Shown one piece after another: positions 37,501-45,939 of a stretch of DNA of 64,000 bases (positions are counted from its first letter, which is position 1; each line of letters begins with the position of its first letter). A program made the position numbers and the translations under genes. The DNA is from FEN-1297 sp963710735. Its GTDB lineage: Bacteria > Bacteroidota > Ignavibacteria > Ignavibacteriales > Ignavibacteriaceae. Location of the stretch: assembly GCA_963710735.1 (NCBI GenBank), contig CAVQBN010000005.1:124001-188000 (forward strand), given 5' to 3'. Under the pieces are notes generated by a model. That model ran no database searches. It saw nothing but the letters and a program-made list of their open reading frames with translations, and had not been told where the DNA came from.

Positions 37501-39843
37501 ATTACCTCCTCCGCCAAAATTCACTTCTATATTCGAAGATTGATCTATGTTCATCTTAACCTTCCACAAAGCAATATTAATATCATCTTTGGGTTTGATA
37601 AGAAATTGCAAATTCGTTGATTTTTCTGGTGGAGAAGTAAGATCACAAGTATAATTCAATTGGGAACCGGAATCGTTTGGATTATTACCGGAAATAGGCA
37701 ATACAACTCTTCCGCCCATACTGCTGCCAGTAAGTGAATTATTAAGAAATCCTACAGATATACTGTCAATCGAATAAAACCAGCCCGACAGACTGCCGTC
37801 TCCAATGGAAAGAATATTTTTTGCAACTGCATCTGCAGAAACACCTTGATTATCAATTACAAGATTATTGACAGATATTTGAAGAGGATTATTTGTACTA
37901 TTATTTTTAATTATTGGTGGAAGTTCTAATTCTAATTGCGGTAAGAAAAAGCCATGCCATAAACTTCCATTATTATTCAAAAATTTATCAGGTATATTTT
38001 TCGGGTTTTTAAGATCAGAATGATCATAATATGAAACACCCGGAATAAAAGTGAAGTCTTTCAATCCGTTTATTTTAAAAGGATCAATTTTAATTGAACC
38101 GATCCAGTCGGTCCATGAATTAGCATCGGCAGTTATTTGCGCTTTTACCTGTGAAACATCATCAGTTCCCGTTATCAAAGAAGTTGGGAAATCATATTCT
38201 GCATGTATTCGAAGATTCTTAAATCCTTTATTATCAAATACTACATAAGTTCCGGAATCTGCTTTTGCATTTGAATTATCAAAACTTTTTAGAATTAATT
38301 GACTGCTTCCAATTGAAAGATTTAAATCCTTTGCTAAGAAAAGAGTTCCCTGACCACAAATATTATATTGATCAATACAAATATTTCTTGCACCCAAGGC
38401 TATTGCGTTTGGTGTAGCATCAGGTAAATCTAACTCCACTGCCGCATCGAAAGCTGCATTTTGAGGAGTAAAAGTCATTCCTGTAATTGCAATAATTATT
38501 TTTTTGCCGCCAATTTGTTTATCAAGCCCAAGTGGCAAATCAAATCCAAAACTATTTTTTACATTTTCTGCTTGACTAGCTAATTGACTAGGATATTTAT
38601 TGAAATAATTTTTTAAGTTCTGAACATCAGTAATTGTTAATGGTACAGTGTTAAACTCAGGCGGTTGTGCAGTCGGGAGAAAATCAACATTATTACTTAC
38701 TTCGGCAGATGCATAACCGCTAATTACCTGACTCGAACTGTTTATTTGAATATCATTAAAAATAACTTTTAATGGAATTAGACTTGAATTTATTAATGGA
38801 AATGGAATAGTTCCTTCACCACTAAATTTACCATCACTGCCCGGCTGTTTTGTAACATTGGTAATCTTTAAATCAAACTTCCCTATTTTTAAAATAGTAT
38901 TTGCTACTAAAGTAAAATTAGTTTTCACAGTTTTTGATGTGAGAGAAGGAGCATTACAGCCGCAGTTAAATGATACCGGGAGGCTGCCTGACATAACCTG
39001 CTGAACCGGTATTACTGGATGTCTAAAGCTAAAAGTATAAATTTCACTTTTACCATTATTTTGAGTTGGCGGAAATCCATTTTGATCAACCGCTTGTACC
39101 TGCCACACATAACTTTTACTTGTATCTAAGGGAAAAGCGTCAATCGGATATAAGAAGGATGACGTGGTAATATTCTCATTTGAATAGGTCGGTACATTTG
39201 CACTTAACGCCTGCAGCGGTGTTTGCCCTTGAAGCATTTCAGCAATCTTTAAAGTGTATTTAATAGGATAATTAGGAGGAACGATAACAGGTGTCCATTG
39301 AAAAGTCGGATATTTTGTATTTGCATCCAGAGAATCCCCATCAACCGGATAAATGAGCTGCGGCGGCTGAGGATAAATAATTGTAAAGTTACTGCAGACA
39401 TTTGAAACCAAAGGCACATTATCAATATTCAGAACTGTAACGCATACCGTATATTCTCCCTCAGGCAGCCTGCCGCTTTGCGTGGTTTTGGACTTCAGGT
39501 CACTGTTAGGATAAGAAGGATTATCAATTTTTAGTATTTTAGTATTATCAACAACATATGAGGAAACCGGCGGAATTGTAAATGGTTCGGTAACGCCATT
39601 TAAAACTTGACCAACACCATTTAAAGTAACCGTTACACTAATAGTAACCTCTTCCGCACTGCTGCCGGTTCTAAATATTGTCATCGAACCAAGTGATCCC
39701 GGATTATTCTGCCAATCACTTATGTATGGGGACGGGTAAGGATTAATATTAAGTACAGCATTCCACCCTTGTTGGGGAAAAACCTTTCCACTGAATAAAA
39801 ACAGAATTATAAATAATGATAAACACAATTTTGTTTTAACCAT
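34513..39843 (-). CDS. Giant secreted beta-rich protein, 1776 residues, possible TANFOR-type N-terminus
   Basis: The signal peptide (SLFIILFLFSGKVFPQ) is followed by an N-terminal domain with INPYPSPYISDWQNNPGS and GRLPEGEYTVCVTVLN, which reminds me of the TANFOR domain of large Bacteroidota surface proteins (from memory, unverified). Next is an FN3-like module (PPQLIYPVDGDSLDANTKYP, SYVWQVQAVDQNG). Then come about 1000 residues of short strands with Cys pairs (NCGCNAP, NICIDQYNICGQG) and many Gly/aromatic alternations (RIFGFGGGAYYNLAQ, WYAQGQLYAYGSFDAGLHVD). The C-terminal 300 residues are more helical. There is no T9SS sorting domain, unlike its two upstream neighbours, so it may stay periplasmic or be held by the co-encoded lipoprotein or outer-membrane protein. 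Function is unknown. Confidence 0.8.
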   Translation of the reverse strand: MVKTKLCLSLFIILFLFSGKVFPQQGWNAVLNINPYPSPYISDWQNNPGSLGSMTIFRTGSSAEEVTISVTVTLNGVGQVLNGVTEPFTIPPVSSYVVDNTKILKIDNPSYPNSDLKSKTTQSGRLPEGEYTVCVTVLNIDNVPLVSNVCSNFTIIYPQPPQLIYPVDGDSLDANTKYPTFQWTPVIVPPNYPIKYTLKIAEMLQGQTPLQALSANVPTYSNENITTSSFLYPIDAFPLDTSKSYVWQVQAVDQNGFPPTQNNGKSEIYTFSFRHPVIPVQQVMSGSLPVSFNCGCNAPSLTSKTVKTNFTLVANTILKIGKFDLKITNVTKQPGSDGKFSGEGTIPFPLINSSLIPLKVIFNDIQINSSSQVISGYASAEVSNNVDFLPTAQPPEFNTVPLTITDVQNLKNYFNKYPSQLASQAENVKNSFGFDLPLGLDKQIGGKKIIIAITGMTFTPQNAAFDAAVELDLPDATPNAIALGARNICIDQYNICGQGTLFLAKDLNLSIGSSQLILKSFDNSNAKADSGTYVVFDNKGFKNLRIHAEYDFPTSLITGTDDVSQVKAQITADANSWTDWIGSIKIDPFKINGLKDFTFIPGVSYYDHSDLKNPKNIPDKFLNNNGSLWHGFFLPQLELELPPIIKNNSTNNPLQISVNNLVIDNQGVSADAVAKNILSIGDGSLSGWFYSIDSISVGFLNNSLTGSSMGGRVVLPISGNNPNDSGSQLNYTCDLTSPPEKSTNLQFLIKPKDDINIALWKVKMNIDQSSNIEVNFGGGGNYARTNLSGSLSLVNQKPKIDFKALKFQGLQIQTQKPYISVNSLSAGFASPQKSVGGFPVSITKVKPKINGTKFGLGFDLDINLCKDIKTLPDANFGFTVWGYVDYDLQKKRFTAGYSETELDSIGLKGNIGPVNVEGKVNFYEDKKFGEAIGGKVSAQMLDGLGIQAEVLFGNKDYFYWYVDGNVKLSIGDAIPMPGTPLRIFGFGGGAYYNLAQSKVPSPNEIFSKESAASVYSPSKNSFGFLATIIIGTADGQALQANGTMKFEFNNSTDFSVSKVSFEVDAALVTPLMQMEKSMITGNGYIYLDFANKVYTAGFGMTVSVPKKNTLISGSGSIVLLIDANSGQWHFYIGTPDKRISLTILKILNTDAYFMLGNNIPGIPKPEIPSNLDFSGYNTTSRDPNIGQGTGIAFGASLSLKHRFTFLIFYAQFDAGLGFDIAIRKVSQGCSGSGQLPGINGWYAQGQLYAYGSFDAGLHVDLWFFKGDVSALHLGFASVFSVSGPNPTWFKGWLHGEYSVLDGLISGQMSFKVVYTPQGKCEVPLSNPLGGVPLIQELKPEGSGISILSNAEAAFTFPINKLFTIDQIDNDGHTIVRSFRLLITKFDIDKGNRRIYGINQNGNFGITGDSRLAIYHKDIAFNPQSKYQIIVSVKAQELMNGVWKDSYDKGKLVEDKQTQEFTTGGCIVNLFKNGAVIASYPFDRQRFLLQKDYNRGYILLSQAIPCLTNDPKYYLKAVFYSFDNKREVQESNITVSGSYLYFNLPPLPNNAITRLDIVKRPKQTNNNQEVMSFQKPKNLYANMTVEGKTSTANVKTYKITNLSSTALDVPIYEYYFKTSKYNSLKEKLAASDISAIAKRSGEYNMWKYYRANYKIAEGFDYYDIYGKVISGGGAAPDRFIRPLIYISEDITKNPWYQNYVEPLYKLAKEAHSNVLPLRTFVELALRGMYPPTGEILLNNISDIKQKLTDAEIISTMPSVNTHQGVSGVNNTKLNNIK

Positions 39844-39903
39844 TATATTCTCCAGGTGTCATAAAAGAATATCTTAGTGTTAATAATTTTCATAATTATT
39901 ATG

Positions 39904-41982
39904 CTATTTAAGCAAAATCATCTTCTTGGTTTGTACAAAACCGTTTTCTTTTAATCTATACAAATAAACCCCGCTTGATAAATTCTTACCGATAAAATTG
40001 ATTTCATATTGTCCTGATTGCTGAAATTTATTCAACAAAACAGCAACTCTCTGCCCGAGAGTATTAAATACGGAAAGGGTTACAACTCCTGGTTTGGATA
40101 TATTATAGACTATTTCTGTTGAGGGGTTAAATGGGTTTGGATAATTTTGTTCAAGTGAGAATTGTACCGGTTTATTTGAAGCTAAATTAGTTACGGATGT
40201 TATAATTTCAGAAAGTGGACGCCTCCATACACCGCCGTCTGCTGAAGCAGCAAACATATAACTATCATTAACTGCTAGACTATAAATATCCCTTGAATTA
40301 TAACCATCGCTTACGCTTTCCCAGGTTTGCCCTCCGTCATAAGATTTAATTATATTACTGTATTGACCTATAAAAATCCCACCATCATAAAAGAAAAATG
40401 AGTATGCATAGGAGTTATTAATCTGATTCCAACTGCTGTCATTTATTCCGGATTTGTAAAATCCATCATTTGTTGCTAAATAAATTGAAGAATCTTTAAA
40501 AGCCAAACCGTATGTAATGGAACTGGAAAATCCGTTGTTGAACTGAGACCAGTTTGCACCTCCGTTGGTGGAGCGGTAAACACCATTTACATTTGTCCCT
40601 GCATAAACAAAATTTCCTAAAACCGCCAATGAATTTATGCTTGGATGATTTCCCGAACTTGTTTTCAAGCCATTGTCGACAGTGTCCCATGTATTCCCGT
40701 TATCGGTAGATTTTAATATTCCCGAATATTCAAGGCCAGCATAAATTGCGGAATCAGTTATCGATATTGCTGTGAAAGAAGTATTTGGTACATAATATGT
40801 TTTTACCCATTTATTATTAACTGCGTCTAATTTATAAATGCCGTCTTTGACAACAGCATAATAATTATTATTAATGATTTGAACATTAATAATATCGCTC
40901 AAATCTATTCCATCATTATATCTTTGCCATGAATCTCCATCATCGGTAGATTTAAAAACACCGCCTTCGGTTGCAGCCAGAACATCATTATTTTTTGTGA
41001 CAAGTGCATTAATTCTGCTTCCTATTATCCCGTTATTTGATATTGCCCAAGTATGCCCACCGTCTGTTGAGCGGTAAATTCCGTTGCCGTAAGTAGCGAT
41101 AAAAACATTTGATCCGCTTCCCTCAATATCCTGGAAAAAATTCATAGTAGAATCTACCTGAATTTCAGACCATGAATTTCCTTCATCCGAAGAAATATAA
41201 AATGTGTTATCATAAAAACGTCCAATCAAATTTCCATTTAAAAAATATAAATCATAAAAGGAGCTATTCTCCCCTCCACTGCCGTCTCTTTGAGTCCATG
41301 TATCGCCAAAATCTGTGGATATATAGATACTTGAAGTAAAGCTGGAATTTGCTGCAATTAATTTGGAGCCATCGAACGTTATTGAATAAGTTGTCAATTC
41401 GTTGGAACCGTTTTTTAATAATTTCCATGAAGCCCCATTATCAGATGAACGGAGCAGCTCACCGGTTGAATTACCTAAAAACAAAAAAGTGCTGTCTGAT
41501 TTAATAAAACGGAGGTTATCTGTAGTTAAAGTATCTGTATTCCTGCCCCAGGAAGTTCCGTCATCAGTAGAATAAAATAGGCCATTAGGAGTAAGGGCAT
41601 AAATATTTTGCCCGGTTATTAAAAAATAATAAACATATTTATTTGTAATGGTGGTGTCTGTAATTTTATTCCATGAATCACCGCTATTGGTGGAATGATA
41701 GATTTCGCCAGATCTATTATAAATAAATAACTCATTTCCTTTTCCCGCAAGAGTTCCGCAGTCTCTTAAAAAGTCGAAGCCGTCAATTTTAGACCACGAA
41801 GCTCCATTATCTGATGATTTATAAATTCCGCTTCCGGAGATATTTGCAAACACCGTAGTGCCGTTGTCAAAAATATTGGTAGCTCTGCCGCCAAGCGGAC
41901 CTTTTGTCTGAATCCACTGAGCAAACAAAGGTTCAGCTGTAAATAATCCGAAAAAAATAAATGAGATAAAAATTCTTTTCAT
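39904..41982 (-). CDS. T9SS-sorted BNR/sortilin-type repeat protein
   Basis: 692 residues with an N-terminal signal peptide. About a dozen BNR-like Asp-box repeats follow, each with a form of S(T/S)DxGxSW (KSSDNGASWSKI, HSTNSGDSWNKI, YSTDDGTSWGRN, RSTDGGHTWAIS, RSTNGGANWSQF), which predicts a 10-bladed or larger propeller. The C-terminal 80 residues are a type A T9SS sorting domain starting at NYPNPFNPSTEIVYNIS and ending TKKMILLK. It is expected to cross the outer membrane and be anchored or released at the surface. The target is unknown. A 60-base gap separates it from the giant gene downstream. Confidence 0.88.
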   Translation of the reverse strand: MKRIFISFIFFGLFTAEPLFAQWIQTKGPLGGRATNIFDNGTTVFANISGSGIYKSSDNGASWSKIDGFDFLRDCGTLAGKGNELFIYNRSGEIYHSTNSGDSWNKITDTTITNKYVYYFLITGQNIYALTPNGLFYSTDDGTSWGRNTDTLTTDNLRFIKSDSTFLFLGNSTGELLRSSDNGASWKLLKNGSNELTTYSITFDGSKLIAANSSFTSSIYISTDFGDTWTQRDGSGGENSSFYDLYFLNGNLIGRFYDNTFYISSDEGNSWSEIQVDSTMNFFQDIEGSGSNVFIATYGNGIYRSTDGGHTWAISNNGIIGSRINALVTKNNDVLAATEGGVFKSTDDGDSWQRYNDGIDLSDIINVQIINNNYYAVVKDGIYKLDAVNNKWVKTYYVPNTSFTAISITDSAIYAGLEYSGILKSTDNGNTWDTVDNGLKTSSGNHPSINSLAVLGNFVYAGTNVNGVYRSTNGGANWSQFNNGFSSSITYGLAFKDSSIYLATNDGFYKSGINDSSWNQINNSYAYSFFFYDGGIFIGQYSNIIKSYDGGQTWESVSDGYNSRDIYSLAVNDSYMFAASADGGVWRRPLSEIITSVTNLASNKPVQFSLEQNYPNPFNPSTEIVYNISKPGVVTLSVFNTLGQRVAVLLNKFQQSGQYEINFIGKNLSSGVYLYRLKENGFVQTKKMILLK

Positions 41983-42056
41983 AATTTATTATACCTTAAT
42001 TAATTTGGCATTAAATATTTTTCATTTGTAATGAAGTTTTCAAATTAATACTAATG

Positions 42057-44261
42057 TTATTTCAGCAAAATCATCTTCTTTGTTTTATCATATCTTCCTG
42101 CCTGTAAACGGTAAAAGTAAATTCCGCTTGCTAGATTAGTCGGATTAAATTTAACCTGGTGTTCGCCGGCCTTTTGATATTCATTTATTAGCTCACCGAC
42201 TTTTTCACCAAGTGCATTGAATATTGAAAGCTTAACAATACCGGAAACTGGAATATCATATTTAATTATAGTAGTAGGATTGAACGGGTTAGGGTAATTT
42301 TGACTCAGCTCAAATTTGGAAGGCATAGAATGTTTATCTTTTACATTTGTTGCTGTTTTTACCTCAAGTCCCCATCCATAAAGATAACCGGTAGCGCCGT
42401 TATTTAAATCAGTAATTTTTAATCTCCATGTACCCTGAGAGCTTTTTCCACTAAATGCCTGGTTGAGCGAGTTGAAAGGTTTTATGCTAGGGCTGAAGTC
42501 AATGTATTTTCCGTTTGTTAAGGTATCGGGGGAGTCGTCGTCAAAGATAGTAGTTATGCTGTTACAATAATCAGCACCGTAATCCTGATTCCAGACTACT
42601 GCTGAATCACCATCCGGGCTGAATAAATAAATCTGGAGATCGCTTAACGCTGCGTGAGCTAATGCTATAAACATTTTAACCTTACTAATCGTACCTGCAT
42701 TTGAAACATCGAGGCTGTCTTCTTCCATATAACCGGCAGAATTAAACTGGGGTATTCTTCTATCCGAAGATTTAATTGTGAAATTATCCGGGAATCCGGG
42801 GTAGTTATTCCCAAGCAATGGAGAAACAGGGGCTAAAGGGGAATTGTCGAAAAATTCATTGCTATATTGAGAGTTTGATTTAAAATTATAGTAAGTCCCG
42901 TTACTTGTGCTGGGGGAATTATAATACTCAAAATCTATACTAACAGTTGAATTAGGCGCTTTGGGTTCATCGGTTATGTCAATAATCTTAAACATATTTT
43001 TTTGAATTTCTGCTTGTGTCTTTGCATAATTAGAAATTCTTACTGCATCGATATAACCATTAAAATTATTGCTGCTTGTTCCATTTAAAATATTACCGAT
43101 ATAAAGACTATCCGAGTTTGCAGTTGCAAAAGGAAGAGATCCGCTTACATCTAGTTTACCGTTGATATAAATTTTTACGGAATTATCCTGTGCAATTGTT
43201 GCGGCTACAAAAGTCCATTTATTTAATGGTACAGTGGAATTTGAAAATATTCCCGTACCATCATTTTTAAATCTTATTTTAGGTACATTGTTGCCGTCTA
43301 ATGAATAGTATAATGCGTAACCGGGATCGTTCCACCCGCCTTTTTTATCAACTATATATTCTTCTGTGCCGGTAACATTTTGAGGATAAATCCATGCTTC
43401 AATTGTCATTGGGCCCGTAAGTTCAATATCCGCATTTGTAGGCATTGTTACGTAGCCTGTTCCGTACGGTAAATTTAAAGAAGAGTTGACAACAATAGTC
43501 TGAGATGGATGAGCACCTATATCTTCAGCTGTTACATTATACGCAAAGAAATTATTTTCCCCATCATAAAAGTGTATCCTGTCAAATGGCCCAGTAAACT
43601 GGTTATCAAAACTGCATGATAAAACTAAATGAGAAAGGAAATTGGGATTGCTGCTGTTAACTGATCCTAAATAGGGATGCCTATAATCAAGAAGTATTTC
43701 ATACGGAGTCATAGCCTGGTTAGAAATTCTAAAGTTATCAATCAATCCTCCAAAATAGCCATAATAATTCGGTCCATGCCCCCCGATAAATAAAGAATCG
43801 CTGCTCGGAATGGGGCTTGCATTACTAATGTTTTTGGTAGTATCCAGATTTCCATTTATAAAAAGGCCCATATTTCCTGAAAGGCTGTCATAAATACAAC
43901 ATAGATGATACCACTTAAATCTCTCTAAAGAATTACTTGGCCTGGAAGTTAGCCTGGTATTTCCCCTGGTAATTACTTCGGCAACATATTTTCCATTTCC
44001 AGCCGGGGATATATCAATACTGAATCCATCTTTTTCGAAAATCGCTCCGTATATTTCCCATTTAAACCAGAACTCTACAGTAAAAGCTCTTGATAAATGA
44101 GAGAGCTCGCTGCCTGGAGCAACTGCTATATAACTGTTTTCATTTCCTTCAAATCTTGCTGCTGTATTCCAGTATCTTTGCGCCTGAGTGTATCCTGTCA
44201 ATAATATGACTAGTATAAAAAACAGTTTTAGTCTAAGATTATTTAGTAAAACTTTATTCAT
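42057..44261 (-). CDS. T9SS-sorted protein with two LamG domains and a P domain
   Basis: 734 residues. After a signal peptide, two LamG/concanavalin-like jelly-roll domains (residues about 35-195 and 265-425) show SRAFTVEFWFKWEIYG and GPMTIEAWIYPQNVTG, each with the later KWxxVxxTI/HLCCIYD-type strand and a GxIDxxRIS motif. A proprotein-convertase P domain follows (about 520-650; SDLQIYLFSPDGDSAVVWNQ, GTWRLKITDLNNG). The C-terminus is a type A T9SS sorting domain (NYPNPFNPTTIIKYDIPVSG ... TKKMILLK). P domains often accompany secreted proteases, but no protease domain is present. It is likely a carbohydrate- or surface-binding protein. Confidence 0.88.
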   Translation of the reverse strand: MNKVLLNNLRLKLFFILVILLTGYTQAQRYWNTAARFEGNENSYIAVAPGSELSHLSRAFTVEFWFKWEIYGAIFEKDGFSIDISPAGNGKYVAEVITRGNTRLTSRPSNSLERFKWYHLCCIYDSLSGNMGLFINGNLDTTKNISNASPIPSSDSLFIGGHGPNYYGYFGGLIDNFRISNQAMTPYEILLDYRHPYLGSVNSSNPNFLSHLVLSCSFDNQFTGPFDRIHFYDGENNFFAYNVTAEDIGAHPSQTIVVNSSLNLPYGTGYVTMPTNADIELTGPMTIEAWIYPQNVTGTEEYIVDKKGGWNDPGYALYYSLDGNNVPKIRFKNDGTGIFSNSTVPLNKWTFVAATIAQDNSVKIYINGKLDVSGSLPFATANSDSLYIGNILNGTSSNNFNGYIDAVRISNYAKTQAEIQKNMFKIIDITDEPKAPNSTVSIDFEYYNSPSTSNGTYYNFKSNSQYSNEFFDNSPLAPVSPLLGNNYPGFPDNFTIKSSDRRIPQFNSAGYMEEDSLDVSNAGTISKVKMFIALAHAALSDLQIYLFSPDGDSAVVWNQDYGADYCNSITTIFDDDSPDTLTNGKYIDFSPSIKPFNSLNQAFSGKSSQGTWRLKITDLNNGATGYLYGWGLEVKTATNVKDKHSMPSKFELSQNYPNPFNPTTIIKYDIPVSGIVKLSIFNALGEKVGELINEYQKAGEHQVKFNPTNLASGIYFYRLQAGRYDKTKKMILLK

Positions 44262-44831
44262 GATTTTTCCTTCTTATTATTTTCACTTCAAGATTTTTAT
44301 TAGTAATAAACTTTTTTGATCTATTTCTGTATTCTTAAACCAAGGCTTTAATAAATTTTATCATCAAAATTAAATTTTGAATCAGTATAGAATGTAAATG
44401 GATAAACCTCGGTTTATTCTTTTATGATTTGAAACTGCTTAAGTATTTTAGCTGAAATGAAAATAGAATTGTTAAAAAACAAACCGTGGAAATATTCAAA
44501 TGTAATCCTCATTAGATACTTATTTATCTTTGAAGCATTTAGTGTCCCTATCAGCATTTAAGTTGATTCGATTTATCCACAAGATCGATGGTTAAGAATA
44601 ATATTACCATTAGTATTTTCTGCGTAATATTTTTAACCGAATAGAAAATAAAATTTATTTAAAGTAGGGACAACTACACAAACATGTGGGTAGGCTTATT
44701 TTTATGATAATAATCACTTGTAAGGATTAGATCAAAATGAATTTGAATAATAATGAGTTTTATGGTTTAAGAAAAATGAAGGGTCTTGTTTAGATTCAAT
44801 TATTAAAGAATAATATTTTTGAGCCTATGTG
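44262..44831. other. Non-coding gap between the kor and surface-protein blocks
   Basis: About 570 AT-rich bases with no supported gene on either strand. It must contain the promoter for the minus-strand surface block, but no single strong promoter stands out. TAAGAATAATATTAC at 44593-44607 is repeated exactly at 24669-24683, and its first 13 bases recur at 15783-15795. Significance is uncertain. Confidence 0.4.
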
Positions 44832-44863
44832 AAAAAAAAAGCACAGACTCATCATCTGTGCTT
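44832..44863 (-). terminator. Rho-independent terminator after korB (copy 2)
   Basis: AAGCACAGA (44839-44847) and TCTGTGCTT (44855-44863) form a perfect 9-bp stem with a 7-base loop. On the minus strand it is followed by nine T. It lies 36 bases past the korB2 stop. Confidence 0.9.
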
Positions 44864-44898
44864 CAATAATTCAAGAAGAGGTAATTATGAAGAAAATA

Positions 44899-45939
44899 TT
44901 AGTTAACTTCCCAAGTATTACCGTTGAATAACGCTTTTTCCAAATCCCCTTCACCCTTAATCTTTTTTACATCCGTAATTTGTTTTTCAACTTCGCCATC
45001 ATAAGTAGGTTTGGTAATTTGTTTGAATACGCCTAATGGAGTTGGTAAAGAAGGATCATTAGTCATATGGGATAAAATAGTAGCAAGTACACCGCTTTCT
45101 TCATATTCATCATGGACTAAAATATCCTCTACTCTGTATTTGCCTTCTCCAATTTCAACTGCTTTTACCTTACCGCCTTCAAACACTATTCCTTTATCTT
45201 TATTCAAACCGTAAATCATTGGTTTACCGTGTTCAAGATAAAGTACATAATCATCACGTGTTTTTTTGCTTGTCATTAAATCAAACGCGCCATCGTTATA
45301 AATTACGCAATTCTGAAGTATCTCAATAAAAGCTGTTCCTTTATGACCGGCGGCTCTCTTTATCATAGCTTGAAGATGTTTCGCATCGCCGTCTAATGCT
45401 CTAGCTACAAATGTTGCATCAGATCCCAATGCCAGAGATACAGGATTGAAAGGATAATCAATACTTCCATAAGGGGAAGTTTTTGTCTTTTTACCTTTTT
45501 CGGATGTCGGTGAATACTGTCCTTTTGTTAATCCGTAAATTTTATTGTTGAAGAGAAGTATCTTAAGATCAATATTTTTTCTGCATGCATGAATAAAATG
45601 ATTACCGCCGATACTTAATAAATCACCATCGCCTGCCGCTACCCAAACCGAAAGCTCAGGCCTTGCAACTTTTACTCCTGTTGCAATTGCAGGGGCTCTT
45701 CCGTGAATTGTATGATAACCGTAAGTATCCATATAATATGGAAATCTTGAGGAACAGCCGATACCGGATATCCAAACAATATTTTCTTTTTTTACACCAA
45801 TCATATCCGGAAACGACCTTTGTACTTGTGCAAGAATTGAGTAATCACCGCAGCCCGGGCACCATCTTACATCCTGATCACTTGCGAAATCCTTCGCGGT
45901 TAACTTTATTTCTTTTACATCAATTACATTATCTGCCAT
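44899..45939 (-). CDS. korB: 2-oxoacid:ferredoxin oxidoreductase beta subunit, copy 2
   Basis: A close paralogue of the beta subunit at 21.6 kb with the same landmarks: DVRWCPGCGDYSILAQ, GIGCSSRFPYYMDTYG, the TPP motif AGDGDLLSIGGNHFIH and FNNKIYGLTKGQYSPTSEKG. The start is ATG 45939 (MADNVIDV), placed 5 bases after a strong GGAGG at 45945-45949; an upstream in-frame ATG at 45960 is less likely. It overlaps the end of korA2. A different substrate preference from copy 1 is possible but cannot be read from the sequence. Confidence 0.93.
   Translation of the reverse strand: MADNVIDVKEIKLTAKDFASDQDVRWCPGCGDYSILAQVQRSFPDMIGVKKENIVWISGIGCSSRFPYYMDTYGYHTIHGRAPAIATGVKVARPELSVWVAAGDGDLLSIGGNHFIHACRKNIDLKILLFNNKIYGLTKGQYSPTSEKGKKTKTSPYGSIDYPFNPVSLALGSDATFVARALDGDAKHLQAMIKRAAGHKGTAFIEILQNCVIYNDGAFDLMTSKKTRDDYVLYLEHGKPMIYGLNKDKGIVFEGGKVKAVEIGEGKYRVEDILVHDEYEESGVLATILSHMTNDPSLPTPLGVFKQITKPTYDGEVEKQITDVKKIKGEGDLEKALFNGNTWEVN

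Noticed and set aside
40000..41900. Possible DNA repeat array in the BNR gene.
   Set aside because: Only short protein motifs (SxDxGxSW) recur, at irregular spacing and with different codons; it is a propeller and not a repeat array or CRISPR.
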